In this document: one piece after another, positions 1 through 5,119 of the stretch
Layout of the letters: every line of letters begins with the position of its first letter
Numbering within the stretch: the stretch's first letter is position 1
Source: Pedosphaera sp.
GTDB taxonomy: Bacteria; Verrucomicrobiota; Verrucomicrobiae; Limisphaerales; Pedosphaeraceae
Assembly (NCBI GenBank): GCA_028293265.1
Contig: JAQGPB010000413.1
Span: forward strand, 1-5,119
Reading direction: 5' to 3'
DNA length: 5,119 bases
The notes under the pieces: generated by a model
What the model was told of the DNA's origin: nothing
Seen by the model: the letters and a program-made list of their open reading frames with translations, nothing else
Database searches by the model: none
Program-made: the position numbers and the translations under genes

Positions 1-40
1 ATTGAATTCCAGCACGTTTTGAGGATAGTCGGCCACCGCC

Positions 41-60
41 AACCACTACCAGTAGAGGTT
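41..60. repeat. near-perfect 20-bp dyad (operator-like or hairpin)
   Basis: The arm AACCACTAC is followed by CA and then GTAGAGGTT. The arms are reverse complements except for one A-A mismatch at the fifth position. No T-run follows on either strand, so it does not look like an intrinsic terminator. It could be a binding site for a dimeric regulator of a gene to the left of the window, or chance. Confidence 0.4.
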
Positions 61-120
61 AGGGGAATCAAGTGCATAGCCCTATTGAAATTTTTAAGTG
101 TGTTGGTTCCAGACCGTATT

Positions 121-160
121 CGCTTCCAGTCGCTTGGCGCCGCTTGGCGCCGCTTGACGA
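121..160. repeat. 10-bp tandem repeat, four units
   Basis: Four consecutive 10-bp units all begin with CGCTT: CGCTTCCAGT, CGCTTGGCGC, CGCTTGGCGC and CGCTTGACGA. The two middle units are identical and contain the palindrome GGCGCC. The outer units are degenerate. The 10-bp period is close to one helical turn. It looks like a small minisatellite in non-coding DNA and no function is evident. Confidence 0.6.
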
Positions 161-210
161 TTCGAGGTCAAACAGACCGTAAACGCATCAACTCTCTTGC
201 CATCAATCGG

Positions 211-260
211 TTATTCAAAATCCTGGCCAAAGCGAGTCAAACCATTATTCAAAGTCAGGG
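211..260. repeat. imperfect 16-bp direct repeat, 34 bp apart
   Basis: TTATTCAAAATCCTGG at 211-226 recurs as TTATTCAAAGTCAGGG at 245-260, with 13 of 16 positions identical and the first nine exact. It lies in the gene-free region. It may be a pair of regulator sites or a remnant of a duplicated segment, and nothing further can be said from the sequence. Confidence 0.35.
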
Positions 261-286
261 AACCCACCAGCAACGGTCAACCGGGC

Positions 287-343
287 GTTTGGAGCTTGGG
301 AATTCCTTGGGTACTTCGTCATTGGGTATTTGGGTAATTCCCC
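287..343. repeat. TTGGG-rich degenerate repeat block
   Basis: The segment repeats variants of TTTGG, CTTGGG, CTTGGG, ATTGGG and TTTGGG at short intervals. It also holds GGGAATT (298-304) and its reverse complement AATTCCC (336-342), which could form a 7-bp stem around a 31-nt loop. The block is strongly strand-biased, G and T on plus, and ends about 50 bp downstream of the aroC stop. Similar TTTGGAGCTTGGG-type patches are, from memory, scattered in some Verrucomicrobiota and planctomycete genomes. That link is not verified. A role as an aroC transcript end is possible but there is no U-tract. Confidence 0.4.
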
Positions 344-392
344 ACCGCGCGGAGTTTCTCACCAAATCTGTCTTAATCTCGCTTCGGTTCCG

Positions 393-1472
393 TCACCCGC
401 ACTGCGCCTTATGCCGCAACGCATGATCCACCAGCACCAGTGCCGTCATCGCTTCGACCATCGGCACCGCCCGCGGCAGGACGCAAGGATCATGACGTCC
501 CCGCCCTTTAAGCGTCGTGTTATGAAAGGTTTCATCCACGGTATCCTGCTCATGCATCACCGTGGCAACCGGTTTGAACGCGACGCGGAAGTAAATCGTT
601 TCGCCGTTTGAAATGCCGCCTTGTATGCCGCCGGAACGATTTGTCAACGTGCGAACCTTCCCGCCTTTCATGCGAAAAATATCGTTGTGCTCCAGCCCCG
701 TCAGCGTGATGCCGCCAAATCCCGAGCCAATGTCGAAACCCTTCGATGCCGGCAGACTAAGCATCGCCTTGGCCAAATCGGCTTCCAACCGGTCAAACAC
801 CGGCTCGCCCCAGCCGACCGGAACCCCGCGCGCCAGACCCTCGACAATTCCGCCGACACTGTCGCCCGCCCGGCGCATCTTCTCGATGAGCCGGATCATC
901 TTGTCCGCCATCGCGGAATCCGGACAACGGACAATATTGGCCTCAATGTCGCGGGACTTCACCGTTTCCGGCGATACCGTGGCCACGAGCCGCTGAACTT
1001 GTTTGACATAAGCCAGCACCTCGACGCCGAACTGTTCGCGCAGGATTTTCTTGGCAATGGCGCCTGCCGCGACACGGCCAATCGTCTCTCTCGCACTGGT
1101 ACGTCCGCCGCCCTGCCAGTTGCGGATGCCGTACTTTGCTTGATAAGTGAAGTCCGCATGCGAAGGCCGGAACTTGGTGGCCATCTCGGAATATGCCTCC
1201 GGTCGCGCGTCCTCGTTCTTTACCCACATACTGATCGGCGTGCCCAACGTGCGTCCGCCAAAGGTGCCCGAAAGAATCTGGACGCTGTCCGATTCCTTGC
1301 GTGGCGTCACAATCTTCGATTGGCCGGGACGACGGCGATCCAAATCGGGCTGGATGTCGGCCTCAGAAAGTTTGATCCGGGGTGGACAGCCATCCACCAC
1401 CACACCGACCCCGCCACCGTGGGATTCACCCCAGGTAGTGATGCGGAAAAGCTGTCCGAACGAATTTGCCAT
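393..1472 (-). CDS. aroC: chorismate synthase
   Basis: Chorismate synthase (EC 4.2.3.5) converts 5-enolpyruvylshikimate-3-phosphate to chorismate, the last shikimate-pathway step, in the cytoplasm and with reduced FMN. The 359-residue product is close to the usual bacterial length (E. coli about 361). Visible family motifs are GESHG at 15-19 with catalytic His18, RRRPGQ at 46-51, SHADFTY at 104-110 with the second catalytic His105, [10 protein letters not shown] at 121-130, RAGDSVGG at 201-208, [11 protein letters not shown] at 280-290 and [17 protein letters not shown] near the C-terminus. I chose the ATG at 1472 because MANSFGQLF is the normal N-terminus of the family. No strong Shine-Dalgarno precedes it. 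The frame stays open upstream to an ATG at 1643, but those 57 extra residues are not typical of the family. The gene stands alone on its strand, divergent from the glycosidase operon. No key residue is missing. Confidence 0.97.
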   Translation of the reverse strand: MANSFGQLFRITTWGESHGGGVGVVVDGCPPRIKLSEADIQPDLDRRRPGQSKIVTPRKESDSVQILSGTFGGRTLGTPISMWVKNEDARPEAYSEMATKFRPSHADFTYQAKYGIRNWQGGGRTSARETIGRVAAGAIAKKILREQFGVEVLAYVKQVQRLVATVSPETVKSRDIEANIVRCPDSAMADKMIRLIEKMRRAGDSVGGIVEGLARGVPVGWGEPVFDRLEADLAKAMLSLPASKGFDIGSGFGGITLTGLEHNDIFRMKGGKVRTLTNRSGGIQGGISNGETIYFRVAFKPVATVMHEQDTVDETFHNTTLKGRGRHDPCVLPRAVPMVEAMTALVLVDHALRHKAQCG

Positions 1473-1636
1473 GCGTCCAGCATGGGGGAAAACCCGATTA
1501 TGGTCAACCGGGCGATGAAATCGGGCAAGAATAGCCCCCCAGAGCCCCGGACTGGATTTTCTGGCGGTCTTGAGCAACTCTAAGAGGGTAATCTGGGGGT
1601 TGATATAGCCCATTTGCTCAGGGCGGAAATGAAACG
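1473..1636. promoter_or_regulatory. divergent spacer between aroC and the glycosidase operon
   Basis: The 164-bp spacer must hold the start signals for two divergent transcripts. I looked for sigma70-type boxes on both strands and found only weak partial matches. On plus there is a TATAGC-like -10 near 1604-1609 without a good -35. On minus there is TTGACC (1502-1507) without a -10 at proper spacing. The first glycosidase has a fair ribosome site, AGGGCGG at 1620-1626, about 10 nt before its ATG. No promoter can be placed with confidence. Confidence 0.5.
1493..1525 (-). promoter_or_regulatory. inverted repeat in the aroC leader
   Basis: Read on the minus strand, CCCGATT is followed 19 nt later by AATCGGG and then TTTT, about 20 nt upstream of the aroC ATG. 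It could form a 7-bp stem and resembles a weak terminator or attenuator. The loop is long, the T-tract is short, and no leader peptide or second alternative stem was identified, so it may be coincidence. Confidence 0.25.
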
Positions 1637-2926
1637 ATGCCATTGCTGCGTTCCAGTATGGGGCAGTTGACCGAACCGACGGCCTTCATGTGGTCGGCTG
1701 GTATCGAGGACACATTCATCGTTGATCCTTGGCCGCAAACGGGCCGCACACTGGACGAGTACGAACTCACCGGCCACTACGAAAAAGTGCGCGAAGACAT
1801 CCAACTCATCACGGAACTTGGAGTGCGGACAGTGCGTTACGGCATACCCTGGCATCGGATCAATCCAAGCCGTGGCAAATGGAACTGGGATTGGACGGAT
1901 CGCGCCCTCGAATGCCTGCTGGAACAGGGCATCGATCCGATTGTTGATCTGGTGCATTACGGCGTGCCCGCATGGATCGAAGGAGCATTTGTGAATCCCG
2001 ATTTTCCTGCGCACATGAGCGAATATGCGGTGCGCGTGGCCGAACGGTTTCTCGGACGCATTCACGCTTACACGCCCTTGAACGAACCGCGCATCACGGC
2101 GTGGTATTGCGGCAAACTCGGCTGGTGGCCGCCTTATCGCAAAGGCTGGAAAGGTTTTGTGCAAGTGATGATGGGCGTCTGTCGCGGCATTGCGCAAACG
2201 GTGGCCGCACTGCGGGAAGTTGATCCGGAAATTGTGCCGATACATGTGGACGCCACGGACTGGTATGAGACAGCCGAACCGGCCTTGAAAACAGAAGTCA
2301 AAAAGCGGCAAGAACTGGTTTTTCTGGCGCTTGATCTGATCAGCGGACGGGTGGTCAAGGAACATCCATTGTGGGAATGGCTTTTAAAGGTGGGCGTTGC
2401 CAAAGACGAACTCCTTTGGTTTCAGCAACGCCCCATTGAATTGCCGGCGATAGGCATCAACCTCTATCCGATGTATTCGCGCAAAGTGCTCGTCTCGTCC
2501 GCACGCGGCCTGAGAATCAAGATGCCTTACAGTTCGGCGGAAGTGGTCGAGCGTTTGGGGGAAATGTATTGGCGACGGTATCGTTGCCCTTTGTGGATCA
2601 GCGAAACGGCATCGGTCGGTTCCGTGCGGCGGCGGCGCGAATGGCTGGAGGCCTCCGTGATGGCAGTCGAACGGTTGCGCGCGCGCGGCGTGCAATTGAT
2701 TGGTTATGCCTGGTGGCCGATGCTGGCGATTGTGACCTGGGCTTACCGGCAGGGCAGGCTGCCGCCGGAGTTTTATTTGAAACAAATGGGCCTATGGAAC
2801 CTTGATCCGACGCCGGGGGAGGGGCTTCACCGGATACGAACGCCGCTGGTGGACGCGTATCGAGACTTGGCATCGAGAGGATGCGAAGCCGTCGGGCGGT
2901 TGGAACCAATAAAGGAAGGAGAATAA
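1637..2926 (+). CDS. GH1-like (clan GH-A) glycoside hydrolase, first of a pair
   Basis: This 429-residue protein is a predicted retaining TIM-barrel glycosidase related to family 1 beta-glucosidases. Motifs in order are a beta1 segment FMWSAGIE (17-24), [11 protein letters not shown] (104-114) at the position of the sugar-binding HxDLP strand, TPLNEP (146-151) with Glu150 as likely acid/base, GINLYP (273-278), WISETA (320-325) with Glu323 as likely nucleophile, and GYAWWPM (356-362). There is no signal peptide, so it is probably cytoplasmic. Its length is near the usual 450. The ATG at 1637 has a fair ribosome site. The next ATG, codon 8, has none, and codon 18 would cut into the first strand. 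It most resembles the GH1-like domain that I recall being fused to RmlD-type sugar-nucleotide reductases in other bacteria, but no reductase domain is present here. The sugar-recognition Glu of the GH1 FEW motif seems replaced by Thr367. The substrate is unknown. Confidence 0.85.
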   Translation: MPLLRSSMGQLTEPTAFMWSAGIEDTFIVDPWPQTGRTLDEYELTGHYEKVREDIQLITELGVRTVRYGIPWHRINPSRGKWNWDWTDRALECLLEQGIDPIVDLVHYGVPAWIEGAFVNPDFPAHMSEYAVRVAERFLGRIHAYTPLNEPRITAWYCGKLGWWPPYRKGWKGFVQVMMGVCRGIAQTVAALREVDPEIVPIHVDATDWYETAEPALKTEVKKRQELVFLALDLISGRVVKEHPLWEWLLKVGVAKDELLWFQQRPIELPAIGINLYPMYSRKVLVSSARGLRIKMPYSSAEVVERLGEMYWRRYRCPLWISETASVGSVRRRREWLEASVMAVERLRARGVQLIGYAWWPMLAIVTWAYRQGRLPPEFYLKQMGLWNLDPTPGEGLHRIRTPLVDAYRDLASRGCEAVGRLEPIKEGE

Positions 2927-2929
2927 ATG
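2916..2929 (+). promoter_or_regulatory. strong ribosome binding site at the glycosidase junction
   Basis: AAGGAG at 2916-2921 lies 5 nt before the ATG at 2927, inside the last codons of the upstream gene. The upstream TAA (2924-2926) directly abuts the ATG. This arrangement fixes the start of the second glycosidase and suggests translational coupling within one operon. Confidence 0.85.
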
Positions 2930-4048
2930 TTACGCAGCTTCTTTTTCGCGGGATTCGAATGCGCCACCGGCTATAACGCCGGTGGCGCATGGATTGACCA
3001 GGTTGTAGCCACGAAGCACGACAAATATGTGGAAGAAGATTACCGGCGCTTGCGCGAAGTGGGCATCCATACGGTGCGGGAAGGGATCCGCTGGCCATAC
3101 GTGGATTTCCGGGGACATTATGATTTTGGTTCCGTGATGCCATTTGTCAGGGCGGCGCAGAAACAGAACATGGAAATCATCTGGGATCTGTTTCACTACG
3201 GTTACCCGGAGGACCTGGATATTTTTGGCGATGAATTTCGAAAACGCTTCGCGGACTATTGTTATGCGACGGCGCGGTTCATACTAGCGCGACAGGATGG
3301 GCCTTATTATTTCACGCCGGTCAATGAACCATCTTATCTTTCCTGGGCGGCGGGCGATAAGGGACGGTTTGCACCACATTGCCGGGGAAAGTCCGGTCAA
3401 CTTAAGATTGCGCTGGCAGTGGCGGCCATCCAGGGCATCGAGGCCATTCGCGCGATAATCCCGGAAGCGCGCATGGTGAATGTTGACCCGGTCTGCCGCG
3501 TGGTGCCGCCGGCGAATCGTCCCGACCTGGTGTCGGAAACCGAAAGTTTCAATCAGTTGGCAGTGTTCGAGTCCTGGGATCTGCTTTGCGGCCGCGTAAT
3601 GCCGGAATTGGGCGGAAGCCGTGCGCATCTCGATATTATCGGAATGAACTATTACTGGACGAACCAATGGGAACTGGGGCGGGACGAACAACCCTTGGCG
3701 GCGGATGACCCGCGACTGTCGCCTTTGCGGGATTTGGTACGGGGGGTCTGGCAAAGATACGGCGGAGAACTGTTGATCACTGAAACCGGCCATGTGAATG
3801 ACATGCGTTCGCCCTGGCTGGAATACGTGACCGGCGAAGCGCAAGCTTTGTTGTCGGAGGGCATTCCTTTGCGCGGGATCTGCCTGTATCCCATTTTGGG
3901 GATGCCCGAGTGGCATATGCGGCATCAATGGACACCCATGGGCCTGTGGGACCTGGAATATCAAACCCCAAAGCTGGAAAGAAAAGTTCATCAACCGATG
4001 TTGGAAATCCTGCGTCAGGCGCAGCGGCGGTTGGCGAAGGGCCAGTGA
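2927..4048 (+). CDS. GH1-like (clan GH-A) glycoside hydrolase, second of a pair
   Basis: This 373-residue protein is a divergent paralogue of its upstream neighbour and a predicted retaining glycosidase. Visible motifs are FFFAGFECATG (5-15) on the first strand, a TVREGIRW segment (49-56), WDLFHYGYPEDL (86-97), FTPVNEP (129-135) with Glu134 as likely acid/base, GMNYYW (239-244), LLITETGH (282-289) with Glu286 as likely nucleophile, and YPILGMPEW (321-329). The last matches the GH1 pattern ending FEW, so Glu328-Trp329 may bind the sugar. It is shorter than typical GH1 enzymes (about 450), probably from trimmed loops. The hydrophobic start is the first barrel strand, not a signal peptide, so a cytoplasmic location is likely. 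The start is set by a strong ribosome site and the abutting upstream stop. A perfect hairpin lies at codons 11-22. The substrate cannot be read from the sequence, and assignment to GH1 rather than another clan GH-A family is probable, not certain. Confidence 0.83.
   Translation: MLRSFFFAGFECATGYNAGGAWIDQVVATKHDKYVEEDYRRLREVGIHTVREGIRWPYVDFRGHYDFGSVMPFVRAAQKQNMEIIWDLFHYGYPEDLDIFGDEFRKRFADYCYATARFILARQDGPYYFTPVNEPSYLSWAAGDKGRFAPHCRGKSGQLKIALAVAAIQGIEAIRAIIPEARMVNVDPVCRVVPPANRPDLVSETESFNQLAVFESWDLLCGRVMPELGGSRAHLDIIGMNYYWTNQWELGRDEQPLAADDPRLSPLRDLVRGVWQRYGGELLITETGHVNDMRSPWLEYVTGEAQALLSEGIPLRGICLYPILGMPEWHMRHQWTPMGLWDLEYQTPKLERKVHQPMLEILRQAQRRLAKGQ
2959..2990 (+). repeat. perfect 13-bp stem inverted repeat inside the second glycosidase gene
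   Basis: ATGCGCCACCGGC (2959-2971) and GCCGGTGGCGCAT (2978-2990) are exact reverse complements around the 6-nt loop TATAAC. Ten of the 13 pairs are G-C, so the mRNA should fold into a stable hairpin starting about 30 nt after the start codon. It encodes residues 11-22 (ECATGYNAGGAW), so protein constraint may explain part of it. It could modulate translation or transcript stability, or be chance. Confidence 0.7.
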
Positions 4049-4075
4049 TGCCATTTAGTCGTCCTCATCGCCCTT
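4037..4075. terminator. possible bulged hairpin across the convergent stop codons
   Basis: AAGGGC (4037-4042) plus GATG (4047-4050) can pair with CATC plus GCCCTT (4066-4075), giving 10 pairs with a 4-nt bulge on one side and a 15-nt loop. It spans both convergent stops. A TTTT at about 4082-4085 follows on plus at some distance, and no T-run follows on minus. It is a weak candidate for a shared terminator and the only structured element at this junction. Confidence 0.25.
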
Positions 4076-5119
4076 GGCAGATTTTGTAACGATCAAACCA
4101 AGTTGCTTCAAACCCTTGCCATGCGCTCCGACAAATTCCGAAGGGTACCGTGCGTCGCCTTTGACCGAATGCCAGATGATGCGGTTGAGCACATCATCAC
4201 TGGCCATGTCCGGCTTGCTAAAATCCAGTTTCTGGCTCAGCCGCGCCCAGTAGCGTTCCTTGCGGCTCAACGCGCCGGTGGTGCCCGGATTCATTTCGCT
4301 CAAGGAAATATTGTTGGCCAGGGCGGTGTACGTGGTGAAATCTGGCGTGCTGGTGAAACAATCTCCCATGAGCGGCCCGGACGCATCCATCTGGTTCATG
4401 GGCGGAAGTCCCATGATTTGTTCCATGGTATGGATCAGGCCGATTTGATTGCAGAAGGTGCTCACCGTCTGGCCGCGTTTGGTGTAGGGGCTGATGACCA
4501 GACAAATTGAGCGGTGCCCGTCCACATGGTCGTAGCCGCTCTGCGGGTCATCTTCAATCACGAAGATGACAGTGTTCGTCCAAAAACTGCTTTTGGTTAC
4601 GGCTTCCACGACGCGGCCGAGGGCGAGGTCGTTATCGGCCAATTCCGCGCGCGCGGTAGGATAACCGGGCGACCCGCCCGCCGTGTGATCATTCGGGAGA
4701 TAAAGCATGTTAAAAGTCGGCCAGGTGCCGTTGGATTGCGCGGCATTAAACTCCGCCAGGAACCCATCAGCCCGCATCTGGTCGGGAATGTTCAGGTTGA
4801 AGCCCGACACGTTGGTCGAACTGTATTTCGGCAGCACTGGAGGCGCGCCGATGTAGGTGTTGTACCAGATGCGCCCGGCATGATTGGTGTAGTCCGCATA
4901 AACCTGCAGCCAGGTCGAGCCGCTGGGTTGGGGAGAGGAAAGGCCCAACACCCCATAATTGTGAATAGTAAGATTATGCTGCAGCACGTTGTCCCAGATG
5001 AACCCGCTCGAGGAATAAATGAGCGGGTCCGAACCCTGATGTCCCGCGCGATTGAGCGCGCCGAGGGATTTTTCCCAGCAATCGGTGGCGTTGGCCTCGG
5101 TACACCAGGAATGGCCGTC
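4055..5119 (-). CDS. phosphoesterase family protein (AcpA/phospholipase C type), N-terminus beyond the window
   Basis: The frame is open from the right edge to the TAA at 4055-4057, giving the C-terminal 354 residues. It matches the phosphoesterase family PF04185 (acid phosphatase AcpA, phospholipase C), metal-dependent hydrolases of phosphate esters in the alkaline-phosphatase fold. Numbering from the edge, motifs are DGHSW (1-5), SGFIWDN (38-44), FNMLYLPNDHT (136-146), ADNDLALGR (161-169), IEDDPQSGYDHVDGHRS (188-204), which carries the probable metal-ligand Asp and His residues, and ISPYTKRG (209-216). The segment LNRIIWHSVKG is typical of the C-terminus. The protein ends in an acidic tail, KGDEDD. 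A GTG at 4987 lies inside the conserved domain and is not the start. The nucleophile region and any signal peptide or beta-propeller, common in this group, lie off the window. It converges with the glycosidases, with 6 bp between the stops. Confidence 0.88.
   Translation of the reverse strand, partial: DGHSWCTEANATDCWEKSLGALNRAGHQGSDPLIYSSSGFIWDNVLQHNLTIHNYGVLGLSSPQPSGSTWLQVYADYTNHAGRIWYNTYIGAPPVLPKYSSTNVSGFNLNIPDQMRADGFLAEFNAAQSNGTWPTFNMLYLPNDHTAGGSPGYPTARAELADNDLALGRVVEAVTKSSFWTNTVIFVIEDDPQSGYDHVDGHRSICLVISPYTKRGQTVSTFCNQIGLIHTMEQIMGLPPMNQMDASGPLMGDCFTSTPDFTTYTALANNISLSEMNPGTTGALSRKERYWARLSQKLDFSKPDMASDDVLNRIIWHSVKGDARYPSEFVGAHGKGLKQLGLIVTKSAKGDEDD

Larger units (their letters stand above)
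1..392. other. gene-free region downstream of aroC
   Basis: No convincing gene is seen here on either strand. A plus-strand frame of 135 codons runs through it from about position 19. Its translation matches no family I recognise and it runs antisense into the conserved C-terminus of aroC, so I treat it as chance. The region holds a dyad (41-60), a 10-bp tandem repeat (121-160), a 16-bp imperfect direct repeat (211-226 and 245-260) and a TTGGG-rich block (287-343). There is a short A+T-rich pocket at about 81-98 with a TTGAAA hexamer, but no -10 box at suitable spacing. It could be a degraded gene or accumulated intergenic repeats. Confidence 0.55.

Noticed and set aside
19..426. Plus-strand frame of 135 codons at the left end
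   Set aside because: Its translation is rich in Arg, His and Gln with no recognisable motif, it crosses the repeats, and its end is antisense to the conserved aroC C-terminus.
621..1583. Long plus-strand frame of 320 codons
   Set aside because: It is antisense to aroC, whose sequence is strongly conserved. The product looks like reverse-complement shadow coding (Arg- and His-rich, no domains).
1580..2365. Minus-strand frame of 261 codons over the first glycosidase
   Set aside because: It is antisense to a gene with clear glycosidase motifs and a ribosome site. It has no family resemblance of its own.
2677..2687. Alternating GC run that could adopt Z-DNA
   Set aside because: It is short and inside coding sequence for Leu-Arg-Ala-Arg-Gly, which explains it.
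3284..4054. Minus-strand frame of 256 codons over the second glycosidase
   Set aside because: It is antisense to the second glycosidase, with His- and Gln-rich composition typical of a shadow frame.
4985..4987. GTG as a start for the phosphoesterase
   Set aside because: The frame continues 44 codons to the window edge with conserved family residues (DGHSW, SGFIWDN), so the GTG is an internal Val.
1..5119. CRISPR array, tRNA, rRNA, transposase or phage genes
   Set aside because: No regularly spaced repeats, no cloverleaf or rRNA core sequences, and no transposase or integrase motifs were seen on either strand.

Overview
The window holds three complete protein genes, one gene cut by the right edge, and a gene-free left end of about 390 bp. 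The DNA is moderately GC-rich, with bacterial gene density and Shine-Dalgarno sites. No marker fixes the taxon. A soil or freshwater bacterium of the Verrucomicrobiota (PVC group) is a weak inference. It rests on the AcpA/YncE-type phosphoesterase, the paired GH1-like glycosidases, and a TTGGG-rich repeat block that resembles repeats I recall from such genomes.

Layout from left to right: (1) 1-392 has no convincing gene. It contains a near-perfect 20-bp dyad, a 10-bp tandem repeat, a pair of 16-bp imperfect direct repeats and a G/T-rich degenerate repeat block. (2) 393-1472, minus strand, is aroC (chorismate synthase), complete and with its signature motifs intact. (3) 1473-1636 is the divergent spacer between aroC and the glycosidase pair. 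It carries an inverted repeat in the aroC leader. (4) 1637-2926 and 2927-4048, plus strand, are two divergent paralogous TIM-barrel glycoside hydrolases of the GH1/clan GH-A type. They are joined stop-to-start with a strong ribosome binding site, so they are almost certainly one operon. (5) 4055-5119, minus strand, is the C-terminal part of a phosphoesterase/acid phosphatase family protein. It converges on the glycosidase operon with only 6 bp between the stop codons, and its N-terminus lies beyond the window.

Functionally, aroC is a housekeeping gene for aromatic amino acid synthesis and is transcribed away from the others. The two glycosidases lack signal peptides and probably act in the cytoplasm on a glycoside or glycan intermediate that cannot be named from the sequence. 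The phosphoesterase is an independent, probably exported enzyme.

I did not find a clear new multi-gene system. The most interesting points are the unusual glycosidase pair, a perfect 13-bp stem hairpin just inside the second glycosidase gene, and the repeat mosaic beside aroC.
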